From NCBI GenBank assembly GCA_007116755.1, contig SKHU01000006.1:1-7231 (forward strand): a DNA stretch of 7,231 nucleotides, written 5' to 3'. Positions 1 to 6,795 of this stretch are shown here, one piece after another. The notes below the pieces were generated by a model. That model saw only the letters and a program-made list of their open reading frames with translations, did no database searches and was not told where the DNA came from. A program made the position numbers and the translations under genes. The DNA is from Alphaproteobacteria bacterium. Its GTDB lineage: Bacteria > Pseudomonadota > Alphaproteobacteria > Micavibrionales > CSBR16-224. Position 1 is the first letter of the stretch; the number at the start of each line of letters is the position of its first letter.

Positions 1-681
1 ACCAAGCAGCGCTCCCATGCCGAGTTTTGCCATTTCTTTTTCATCAAGAACGCGTACCGTAACGTTACTGTCCTTGAACTCCTCGACCACGCGGTCGGCA
101 AAGCTTTCGGGATACAGCACATTCGGCGGCTCGTTGCTGAGGTCTTTTGTCAGGAATACGCCTTTGGAGACGGCGCTGAGTTTTTCAAATTTCTGCTGCG
201 CAGCAGCCGGATCATCAACAACAAAATTCAGAACGCGATTGTCGCGCTTTTCTGCTTCAGTCTTATATTTATCGAAGCTGTAAGAATCCAGTACAGCGCC
301 CAGCGCCATCTGTGCAGCAATATCCGCAGCCTTTTTGCCGCGCACCGCATCAACGGCAACATCAATATTTTTGACGCCGCGCCGGTTGAAGATTTTTGCC
401 AGACTGCCTCCCGCCGTTAAAAGTTTATTTTCATCCAGCTCTGCCGCTTTGCCAAGACCGGTAACCACAGCATGTTTGGCATTTTCATTCGCTGGCCCCG
501 GGACGGATACGGTTTCACCGGCATTGCCCTTGAAACCCGTTGCCTTGACGGCGCGGGTCAATGCCCCGCCTGTCTTCGTATCAAGCGTGACAGCCGCGTT
601 GCGCAGCTTTGCCGATGACAAAGAAGTGACGACCACCGCATCGCGTTTATCCGATTCTGCGGATGAAAAAATAATCTTCAT
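1..681 (-). CDS. pepA: Leucyl aminopeptidase (M17 family), N-terminal part, cut by window edge
   Basis: Cytosolic M17 metallo-aminopeptidase that removes N-terminal residues, often Leu, from peptides. It normally works as a hexamer with two metal ions per subunit. Only the first 227 codons are present, and the frame is open to position 1. Residues 1 to about 160 form the variable alpha/beta N-terminal domain (starts MKIIFSSAESDKRDAVVV; AVVTGLGK at 71-78). The family linker and start of the catalytic domain follow: KDLSNEPPNVLYPESFA at 179-195 and the KLGMGALLG stretch at 219-227, matching the known 'RDL-NEP-N-TP' and 'MG-LL-VGQGS' signatures. The metal-binding NTDAEGR block lies beyond the window and cannot be checked. 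The ATG at 681-679 is preceded by GGGGAG (690-695) at 8 bases. It is transcribed divergently from the ChaN-like gene. The family call is secure; E. coli-type DNA-binding roles are not implied. Confidence 0.93.
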   Translation of the reverse strand, partial: MKIIFSSAESDKRDAVVVTSLSSAKLRNAAVTLDTKTGGALTRAVKATGFKGNAGETVSVPGPANENAKHAVVTGLGKAAELDENKLLTAGGSLAKIFNRRGVKNIDVAVDAVRGKKAADIAAQMALGAVLDSYSFDKYKTEAEKRDNRVLNFVVDDPAAAQQKFEKLSAVSKGVFLTKDLSNEPPNVLYPESFADRVVEEFKDSNVTVRVLDEKEMAKLGMGALLG

Positions 682-730
682 GAAAAAAACTCCCCGAAAT
701 GATTGTTACAATTTTATGTTGAACACAGAT

Positions 731-759
731 TCAATAGCAAAGAATATTTAATATGTCAA
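731..759 (-). promoter_or_regulatory. Predicted sigma70-type promoter of pepA
   Basis: On the minus strand a perfect TTGACA (-35, plus coordinates 754-759) is followed after exactly 17 bases by TATTGA (-10, 731-736). Read in the alphaproteobacterial form, it is TTGAC, 17 bases, CTATTG. Transcription would start near position 724, giving a leader of about 40 bases that carries the GGGGAG ribosome site. The spacer and surroundings are strongly AT-rich compared with the flanking genes. The -10 is only a partial match to consensus, so the call rests mainly on the -35 and the spacing. Confidence 0.6.
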
Positions 760-830
760 TTTATTATTGCGCATTTAACTTTCTTGCCGAAACGGAGAAT
801 TTGTTTTAATGTGGCGGCAATCCGCGAAAA

Positions 831-837
831 GAAGGAG
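831..837 (+). promoter_or_regulatory. Ribosome binding site fixing the start of the ChaN-like gene
   Basis: GAAGGAG at 831-837 lies 7 bases before the ATG at 845. An in-frame ATG at 809 has only a poorer GGAG (794-797) 11 bases ahead of it, and would place this strong site inside the coding region. The upstream start would also add only a basic 12-residue stretch with no hydrophobic segment. The 845 start is therefore preferred. Confidence 0.75.
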
Positions 838-844
838 ATTTTCC

Positions 845-1714
845 ATGCGCAACACGTTCAATGCGGCCTCCCCGTATAAACGTCTGGATACGATGAAAGA
901 CGGTGAAATCCTGCATATCCCGACCGGTACAAATGTCACCAAAGAGGATATGATGGAGGCGGTATCGGAAGCACGTGTCATTTATATCAGTGAAAATCAT
1001 GACAATCTGGCCGCCCATGAAGCACAGCTTGATGTGATCAGAGAACTGCATAAAAAACACCCGGGGAAAATCGCCGTCGGTATGGAGATGTTCCGCCGCT
1101 CTGCACAGAAAGAGCTGGACAGCGCCTCCGAAGGGAAAATGACACGCGACGGCTTTAACAAGCTGTTTGACAGAGAATGGACGGCAGACTGGCGCGCTGC
1201 CTATCAACCGGTTCTGGATTATCTTAATAATAAAAAAATCCCCGTCATCGGCTTGAAACCGACAACGGCAACGGAAAGCGCCGTGCGCAGCGGCAACACA
1301 TCGCCCGATGTGCCGGAGCTGGATATGAACGATCCCCATCACAGGGGGCGCTATCTGCCGTTTTTCAGCGGCGCAAACACAACACCGGAAGCGGCGGAAA
1401 AGAAATACCGCATGATGGTGCTATGGGATGAAGCGATGGCCGAAAGAGTTGCAGAATTTTTAAAAAATCCCGCCAATAAAGACAAAAAACTGGTTGTGAT
1501 TGCCGGTGTCGGCCATATCGGCCACGGCTACGGCATCCCCAAACGCGCCTACCGCCGCAAGCCGCATAATTATTCGATTATCGTTCCTGCCGTCGGACAT
1601 GAGGCAGACGGGCCGACACAACTGCCGCTGGGCGATTACGCATGGAAAGTGCCGTATAAACGCGCAGCCCAACCTCCGCGACCGCCGTCCGCGCCGCGCG
1701 GAAATATTCGTTAA
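845..1714 (+). CDS. ChaN-family (Tiki/DUF399-like) protein without a signal peptide
   Basis: 289 residues from the ATG at 845. It resembles the ChaN/haem-binding uptake family of the Tiki-like superfamily. The early conserved block VIYISENHDN-AAHEAQLDVI is at 45-65, with Glu50, His52 and His58. An EMF motif is at 81-83 (family 'EMF' after a beta strand). A W-x6-Y-x4-YL-like helix is at 116-127, followed by IPVIGLK at 132-138. A late block, VVIAGVGHIGHGYGIPKR at 217-234, matches the family 'AG-GH------GIP-R' signature. Known ChaN proteins are often outer-membrane lipoproteins implicated in haem or iron uptake. Here the N-terminus (MRNTFNAASPYKRLDTMKDG) has no hydrophobic core or lipobox cysteine, so export is not predicted and haem binding is uncertain. 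The tail from about 275 is proline-rich (QPPRPPSAPRG). The stop is 28 bases before the synthase gene, so co-transcription is likely. Family membership is fairly sure; substrate or ligand is not. Confidence 0.72.
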   Translation: MRNTFNAASPYKRLDTMKDGEILHIPTGTNVTKEDMMEAVSEARVIYISENHDNLAAHEAQLDVIRELHKKHPGKIAVGMEMFRRSAQKELDSASEGKMTRDGFNKLFDREWTADWRAAYQPVLDYLNNKKIPVIGLKPTTATESAVRSGNTSPDVPELDMNDPHHRGRYLPFFSGANTTPEAAEKKYRMMVLWDEAMAERVAEFLKNPANKDKKLVVIAGVGHIGHGYGIPKRAYRRKPHNYSIIVPAVGHEADGPTQLPLGDYAWKVPYKRAAQPPRPPSAPRGNIR

Positions 1715-1742
1715 ACAGGAAAGGAAGAAAAGGGTAAAAACC

Positions 1743-2864
1743 GTGAAAACAGCAGTTATCAGCGGAACCGGACTTTACACACCGCCGCATAAAATTTCCA
1801 ATGAAGAGCTTGTCACAGCGTTCAATGCATTCGTTGACCGTTTCAATGCGGAAAATGCTGCAGCAATTGCCGCGGGAGAGATAGAAGAACTGCAACATTC
1901 CAGCGCGGAATTTATCGAAAAAGCCTCCGGTGTCAAAAGCCGGTTTGTGATGGATAAAAAGGGCGTTCTTGATCCGGAAAGGCTTTGCCCGATTATACCG
2001 GAGCGCAGCAACGACAATATCTCCGTTCTTGCCGAAATCGGCATTGCCGCTGCAAAAGAAGCGATCAACAATGCCGGCCTGACGGCGCAGGATATTGATG
2101 GTGTGATCATCGCCGCCTCCAATATGCAACGCCCTTATCCGGCCATGGCCATAGAAATCCAGAACGCGCTGGGTATTGACGGGTTCGGCTTTGATATGAA
2201 TGTTGCCTGTTCTTCCGCCACATTCGGATTGCAGACCGCCTGCGACATCGTGCGCTCCGGCTCGGCACAGCGCGTATTGATGGTCAATCCGGAAATCTGT
2301 TCCGGCCACCTGAATTTTCGTGACCGTGATTCGCATTTTATTTTCGGCGATGTTGCGACCGCCGTTATCATCGAAAGCGCCGATACTGCGAAATCAGATA
2401 CGCAATGGGAGGTGCTCGGCACGCGTCTGCGCACCTCGTTCTCCAACAATATCCGCAACAATTTCGGATTTTTGAACCGCTGCGACGAAAACGGCATCGG
2501 CAAGCCTGACAAACTTTTTGTGCAGGAGGGCCGCAAAGTCTTCAAAGAAGTCGTGCCGATGGTGGCGGATCTGATTACCGGGCATTTGAGCGATACGGGG
2601 CTTGATCCGGCAGGCCTGCGACGTATCTGGTTGCATCAGGCCAATATTCACATGAATATTATGATCGCCAAAAAAGTCTTCAATCGCGATATCGACTCCG
2701 ATACAACACCGATCATTCTGGACGAATACGCCAATACCAGTTCCGCAGGCTCTGTGATTGCCTTTCACAAATATTCACAGGATTTAAAACCGGGGGATAC
2801 CGGACTGCTCTGCTCTTTCGGGGCGGGATATTCCGCAGGCTCCATCATTCTGCGCCGCCGCTGA
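1743..2864 (+). CDS. Beta-ketoacyl-ACP synthase III family protein (FabH-like, PA3286 type)
   Basis: 373-residue thiolase-fold condensing enzyme, longer than E. coli FabH (317). The catalytic triad of the KAS III class is complete: Cys156 in NVACSSATFG, His298 in WLHQANIHMN, and Asn331 in EYANTSSAGS. The C-terminus has the usual glycine-rich CSFGAGYSAGSI (357-368). Relative to FabH there is extra sequence around residues 25-95, including FIEKASGVKSRFVMDK at 57-72 and a PERSND motif at 86-91. From memory these features closely match Pseudomonas aeruginosa PA3286, a FabH homologue reported to condense medium-chain acyl-CoA from beta-oxidation with malonyl-ACP. An acyl-CoA-primed cytosolic condensation is therefore inferred here; substrate length cannot be read from sequence. 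The GTG at 1743 is chosen because it begins the conserved VKTAVISGTGLYTPP strand and follows AGGG (1731-1734) by 8 bases. Frame extension further upstream only overlaps the ChaN-like gene. Alternative: a StlD/DarB-like ketosynthase, less likely because no partner aromatase or resorcinol genes are nearby. Confidence 0.88.
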   Translation: MKTAVISGTGLYTPPHKISNEELVTAFNAFVDRFNAENAAAIAAGEIEELQHSSAEFIEKASGVKSRFVMDKKGVLDPERLCPIIPERSNDNISVLAEIGIAAAKEAINNAGLTAQDIDGVIIAASNMQRPYPAMAIEIQNALGIDGFGFDMNVACSSATFGLQTACDIVRSGSAQRVLMVNPEICSGHLNFRDRDSHFIFGDVATAVIIESADTAKSDTQWEVLGTRLRTSFSNNIRNNFGFLNRCDENGIGKPDKLFVQEGRKVFKEVVPMVADLITGHLSDTGLDPAGLRRIWLHQANIHMNIMIAKKVFNRDIDSDTTPIILDEYANTSSAGSVIAFHKYSQDLKPGDTGLLCSFGAGYSAGSIILRRR

Positions 2865-2918
2865 AATCCTGAAAATCACAGTCCGTTGAAACGGCGTGAA
2901 GGCAGCGCGTCAAGAGCT

Positions 2919-4631
2919 CTATACAAAGAGGTGCACGCGGGTTTGCGGGCGCTTGCCGCAGTAATTGTGGAAAAATTTGCGTGCGGCGATCCGTGCCTTT
3001 TCCGAAACTTCGTGCGCAGCGCCGTCATCGCGGCACAGGCGCAGTTCTTTTGGCAGGTTTTCGACGGCCTTTGCAACAGCTTCAGCGGCTTTGGCCAGAA
3101 TATCCTGTCCCTCACCGCTGGTTTCATCAACGATTCCCAATGCGGAAATCTGCGGCGGCACTTTCAGGCTGCCATGCCCGTCCATCAGGAGGCTGACGAC
3201 AACCGCGCCGTTAAATGTAATGCGGCGGCGCACATTCAATGATTCATGATCAACCGGCACCATACGCTCGCCCTCGACAGCCAGAAGACCGCACTGCACT
3301 TCGTCAATGACGCGCACGCCGTTTTCAGGACAGAGCGTGTAAATACTGCCCGTCTGCCCCGCCATCACATGCGGCACGCCGCAATCCCGCGCAAGTTCGG
3401 CATGATGATCCATCTGCATCGCCTCGCCATGTACGGGCACGGCGATTTTTGGCTTCACCCAGCTATAGAGCTGTGTCAACTCGTCGCGGTACGGATGACC
3501 GGACACATGCACGGGCGTATCCGGCACGGTTTTGTTGCTGACGATTTCGACATCCATCTCCCAGAACCGTGTCAGGGCGCGGTCGATCGTTGCCTCGTTG
3601 CCGGGGATTCGCAGCGCCGAGAAAAACAGCACATCGCCCTTTTCCGGTTTGATGCAGGGATGTTCGCCGCGCGCGACTTTGGCGACAGATGCCCGCGACT
3701 CGCCCTGCGATCCGGTCAGAACCAGTACCGATTTCTCGCGCGGCAGCGCCATTACTTCCCGATCTTCAAGAAACGGCGGCACATCCTGCATATAACCGCA
3801 GGATTTTGACACCTCGTATGAACGCCATAAAGACCGGCCGGATAATCCCGCATGGCGACCGTTTTCTGCCGCCGCGCGGGCAACGCTGTGTATGCGGGCA
3901 ACATTTGAGGCAAAACAGGTGACAAAAATGCGGCTGTCCGGATATTCGGCAAACAGCTTCACAAGATTTTTATAGACGATTTCCTCTGACCTTGAATGAC
4001 CGTCCAGCATCGCATTGGTAGAATCGCCGATGATGGCCAGCACACCGTCTTCCGACTGCCCGAGTGCGGCAAAAGCCGCCTCGTCCGTCACCTCGCCGAC
4101 ACAGGGCGTCAAGTCCATCTTCCAGTCGCCCGTATGCAGCACGGGCGGCAGATTTCCAGCCGTAATGACCAGAGACTGCGCTTCGGGTATCGAATGCGCG
4201 ACATTGATCATCGAAACATGAAACGGCGCAAGATTTTTAATTTCCCCGCCCATCGGCACGGTATGCAGCCGTACCTGATCCTTCCACGGATATTCGGAGA
4301 ATTTATCCGTAATCATTTTCGCCGCAAACGGTGTGGCGTAAAGCGGGCATTTCAAATCCGGCCAGAGATATTCCAGCCCGCCGATATGGTCTTCATGCGC
4401 ATGTGTCAGCACGCAGCCGACAATCCTGTCTTTCTGCGCCTTAAGAAACGAGATATCGGGCACCAGCAGATCAATGCTGGGCATGGTATCGTCGGGAAAC
4501 CCCATGCCGCAATCAACCATCAGCCATTTGCCGTTATAGCCGTAAAGCGTCAGGTTGGCGCCAAAAACGCCGCACCCGCCCAGCGGCAGGAAATACAGCT
4601 TGTCCTGTTCCCATGTAAAATCATCCGTCAT
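2919..4631 (-). CDS. rnj: Ribonuclease J (metallo-beta-lactamase / beta-CASP nuclease)
   Basis: 570 residues, full length for RNase J (B. subtilis J1 is about 555). The enzyme is a cytosolic zinc-dependent endonuclease and 5'-3' exonuclease that matures and degrades RNA. Residues 10-200 are the first part of the metallo-beta-lactamase domain, with the metal motif THAHEDH at 76-82 (His77, His79, Asp81, His82), His146 in AHSIPE, and His166/Asp169 in HTGDW. The beta-CASP insertion follows, with GDSTNA at 202-207 (Asp203), GRSLWRS at 265-271 and LTGSQGE at 305-311. The fold closes with HVSGHP at 375-380 and PVHGE at 399-403. The C-terminal domain ends in the family-like GKRPQTRVHLFV, so it is not truncated. 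The ATG overlaps the birA stop in an ATGA junction (4628-4631). GGGAGAGG (4642-4649) inside the end of birA lies about 10 bases upstream. It appears to be the last gene of the nuo-birA-rnj operon; the next gene converges on it. Confidence 0.95.
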   Translation of the reverse strand: MTDDFTWEQDKLYFLPLGGCGVFGANLTLYGYNGKWLMVDCGMGFPDDTMPSIDLLVPDISFLKAQKDRIVGCVLTHAHEDHIGGLEYLWPDLKCPLYATPFAAKMITDKFSEYPWKDQVRLHTVPMGGEIKNLAPFHVSMINVAHSIPEAQSLVITAGNLPPVLHTGDWKMDLTPCVGEVTDEAAFAALGQSEDGVLAIIGDSTNAMLDGHSRSEEIVYKNLVKLFAEYPDSRIFVTCFASNVARIHSVARAAAENGRHAGLSGRSLWRSYEVSKSCGYMQDVPPFLEDREVMALPREKSVLVLTGSQGESRASVAKVARGEHPCIKPEKGDVLFFSALRIPGNEATIDRALTRFWEMDVEIVSNKTVPDTPVHVSGHPYRDELTQLYSWVKPKIAVPVHGEAMQMDHHAELARDCGVPHVMAGQTGSIYTLCPENGVRVIDEVQCGLLAVEGERMVPVDHESLNVRRRITFNGAVVVSLLMDGHGSLKVPPQISALGIVDETSGEGQDILAKAAEAVAKAVENLPKELRLCRDDGAAHEVSEKARIAARKFFHNYCGKRPQTRVHLFV

Positions 4632-5347
4632 GCGAAAAACACCTCTCCCGATGTAACTTTTCGTATAAAGCCACCCGTTTCTTCCAGCAGCAACGCACCG
4701 TTTTCATCCAGCCCCGTAAATACGCCCGAATATGAGCCGTCCGGCAACCGTGCCGTCAGCGGCGTACCGATCCCGTGCGCTTCGGCAAGCCAGCGCCGGC
4801 GCACAGTCTCAAAGCCTTCTGTTTTCATCTGCGCATCCAGTTTCAGAAATTCCTCTGCAAAACACCGCGCCGCCTGTTCCGGCGTTACGGTTTTTCCCGT
4901 CGCGGTTTTCAAATCGCAGGCATAATCCGGCGCGGAAACAAGATTGACGCCGACCCCGATAATCAGATACACGCCCTCCTCCGCCTGATCGGATTCCAGC
5001 AGAATACCGGCAAGCTTTTTGCCGTCCAGAAAAACATCATTCGGCCATTTCAGCACGGGCTGCAAATCCGCCGCCTCTCCGGCCGCCTTTTTCAACGCAT
5101 CGGAAAGCGCAACAGCGCCGAGAAACGCATACCGTCCGGCGGCAGCAAGGTCGGGTACATGCCAGACCAGTGACAGATACAGATTGCCTGAGGGCGATTC
5201 CCAGCTATTGCCGTAACGGCCGCGCCCCGCCGTCTGCCGTCCGGCTGTGACCAGTAAGCCGCTTTGCAAATTCTCGCACGCCAAACGGTTGGTGCTGTCC
5301 GTCGTTTCGACATGGATGCGGGTGATACCGTCCGGAAAATCCGTCAT
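4628..5347 (-). CDS. birA: Biotin--[acetyl-CoA carboxylase] ligase, monofunctional
   Basis: 239 residues. It makes biotinyl-AMP from biotin and ATP and transfers biotin to the carrier lysine of acetyl-CoA carboxylase (and other biotin enzymes), feeding malonyl-CoA synthesis. Visible ligase motifs are the TTDSTN start of the catalytic fold (15-20), the biotinyl-AMP loop GRGRYGNSW (41-49), the NLYLSL strand (55-60), KWPNDV (100-105), KLAGILLE with the catalytic lysine (111-118) and GVGVN (131-135). The small SH3-like C-terminal domain runs from about 192 to the end. There is no N-terminal helix-turn-helix, so this is a class I ligase and should not act as a bio-operon repressor as E. coli BirA does. 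Its ATG overlaps the nuoN stop (ATGA, 5344-5347) and its stop overlaps the rnj start, with only a weak AAAGG ahead, suggesting translation coupled to nuoN. Confidence 0.95.
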   Translation of the reverse strand: MTDFPDGITRIHVETTDSTNRLACENLQSGLLVTAGRQTAGRGRYGNSWESPSGNLYLSLVWHVPDLAAAGRYAFLGAVALSDALKKAAGEAADLQPVLKWPNDVFLDGKKLAGILLESDQAEEGVYLIIGVGVNLVSAPDYACDLKTATGKTVTPEQAARCFAEEFLKLDAQMKTEGFETVRRRWLAEAHGIGTPLTARLPDGSYSGVFTGLDENGALLLEETGGFIRKVTSGEVFFA

Positions 5348-6795
5348 ATCGCAAGCAGCCTTTCAACAGCCTCGTGCAGAACATGGAAAAGCGGCCAGAT
5401 GATCAGCGCAAAGATCACGGCCAGAAATGCCGTACCGCGCATCATAAACAGCGACGGCGTATCCTCGACACGGTCAAGCTCGTTTTCCGCCGTATCGAAA
5501 TACATGATGCGGATAATGCGCAGATAATAATAGGCCGCGACAACGCTGGACAATACGCCGATAATCGCCAGCCAGTAGAAACCGCCGGAGATTGCCGCCT
5601 GAAATACAAACAGCTTGCCGAAAAAACCGGCCAGCGGCGGGATACCCGCCATCGAAAACAGCAGCACCGCAAGACACACCGCCATTACGGGATTGTATTT
5701 TGCCAGACCGGCGAGGTCGTCAATCTCCTCGACCTGCTGTCCCTTGCGTACCATCAGCAGAATGACCGCAAACACCCCTGCCGACATAAACATATAGATT
5801 GTCATGTACAGCATCAGACCGCGCACCCCGTCAATACTCGCCGCCGTCAGGCCGATCAGCGCATAGCCCATATGACCGATCGAACTGTAGGCCATCAGGC
5901 GTTTGATATTCGTCTGCCGCAGCGCCGCAAATGCGCCCAGCAACGCTGAAGCCGCCGCCATCAGCCACAGAACCTGCTGCCACTGCTCGGCAATGCCGCC
6001 GAATGCTCCCATCGTCACGCGTACCAGCAGCCCCATCGCCGCCACTTTCGGCACCATCGCAAAAAACGCGGTCACGGACGACGGCGCGCCTTCATAAACA
6101 TCCGGTGTCCACATATGAAACGGTACGGCGGAAACCTTGAAAGCCAGACCGGCCAGAATAAAGACCAACCCCGTCACCAGACCCGCCGAAGGCGTTTCCA
6201 TCGCAGACAGCGCAATGGCGATATCGTTGAAATTCGTCGTGCCGGAAAACCCGTACACCATCGAACAACCATAAAGCAAAAGGCCGGAGGACAGCGCACC
6301 AAGCGTGAAATATTTTACCCCCGCTTCCGAGGATTTCAGATTATCACGGTTCAGCGCCGCCAGCACGTAAAGCGGCAGGCTTTGCAACTCTATAGCCAGA
6401 TACAGCGCCATCAGATCATTTGCCGACAGCATCAGCATCATGCCGAGCGTTGAAAACAGCATCAGAACCGGATATTCAAACCGCGCGATTTTCTCGCGCT
6501 GCGCATATTGCATGGACATCAGCACTGCGATTGACGCACCGGTCAGGACGATAACCTTCATCACCACAGCAAAACTTTCGGTCACAAACATGCCGCCGAA
6601 TGCCAAAGAGGAAATATCGGCCAGATGCAGCAGCAGAACCGCAGCCAGCGCAAAGCTGAAGACTGTAAACCAGCAGACAAGGCGAAAACCCTTATCGCCG
6701 CGAAATACGCCGAAGATCAGCAAAATCATGCCCATTACCGCCAGAAAAATCTCCGGTATGGCCGGCGAAAAATTCAATGATTCAAAGGTTACCAT
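5344..6795 (-). CDS. nuoN: NADH-quinone oxidoreductase subunit N
   Basis: 483 residues from the ATG at 6795. It is an inner-membrane antiporter-like subunit of respiratory complex I, forming one of the proton channels of the membrane arm. The sequence is a run of about 14 hydrophobic helices. Proton-path residues expected for the family are present: Glu136 in LAIELQSLPLY, Lys161 in GVKYFTLGA, Lys220 in AGLAFKVSAVPFHMW followed by TPDVYEGAP, Lys250 in MVPKVAAM, and Lys394 in GFFGKLFVF (helix 12). The conserved KRLMAYSSIGHMGY is at 298-311. The start at 6795 has AGGAAGGA 10 bases upstream and gives a typical N-terminus (MVTFESLNFSPAIPE). It overlaps nuoM by 14 bases. An in-frame ATG at 6819 would add eight polar residues, with a purine-rich site almost touching the start codon, and is less likely. 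The stop overlaps birA by four bases. Confidence 0.95.
   Translation of the reverse strand: MVTFESLNFSPAIPEIFLAVMGMILLIFGVFRGDKGFRLVCWFTVFSFALAAVLLLHLADISSLAFGGMFVTESFAVVMKVIVLTGASIAVLMSMQYAQREKIARFEYPVLMLFSTLGMMLMLSANDLMALYLAIELQSLPLYVLAALNRDNLKSSEAGVKYFTLGALSSGLLLYGCSMVYGFSGTTNFNDIAIALSAMETPSAGLVTGLVFILAGLAFKVSAVPFHMWTPDVYEGAPSSVTAFFAMVPKVAAMGLLVRVTMGAFGGIAEQWQQVLWLMAAASALLGAFAALRQTNIKRLMAYSSIGHMGYALIGLTAASIDGVRGLMLYMTIYMFMSAGVFAVILLMVRKGQQVEEIDDLAGLAKYNPVMAVCLAVLLFSMAGIPPLAGFFGKLFVFQAAISGGFYWLAIIGVLSSVVAAYYYLRIIRIMYFDTAENELDRVEDTPSLFMMRGTAFLAVIFALIIWPLFHVLHEAVERLLAI

Noticed and set aside
335..751. 138-codon plus-strand open frame at the left end
   Set aside because: It is antisense to the pepA N-terminus, which is a continuous conserved frame on the minus strand. 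It also runs through the pepA promoter.
719..752. Plus-strand promoter for the ChaN-like gene (TTGAAC at 719-724, AT-rich TATTTA/TTTAAT near 745-752)
   Set aside because: No good -10 falls at 16-18 bases spacing, and the TTGAAC overlaps the better-supported pepA promoter. A promoter must exist in the spacer, but I cannot place it.
1500..1742. Upstream ATG extension of the synthase gene to position 1500
   Set aside because: It would overlap the 3' end of the ChaN-like gene by over 200 bases and add residues unlike any KAS III. The GTG at 1743 fits the conserved N-terminus.
1578..2336. 252-codon minus-strand open frame opposite the synthase gene
   Set aside because: It covers the catalytic cysteine region of an intact KAS III gene on the plus strand. 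Its composition is Cys/Arg/His-rich and shows no domain.
2883..2894. Hairpin CCGT-TGAA-ACGG as an intrinsic terminator
   Set aside because: The stem is only 4 base pairs and no T-run follows on either strand.
3246..3809. 187-codon plus-strand open frame opposite rnj
   Set aside because: It lies fully inside the RNase J beta-CASP coding region on the other strand, with no family resemblance.
3996..4925. Long plus-strand open frame (309 codons) opposite rnj and birA
   Set aside because: It is antisense to two clearly conserved genes, straddles their junction, is rich in Arg, His and Gln as expected for a shadow frame, and has no recognisable domain.
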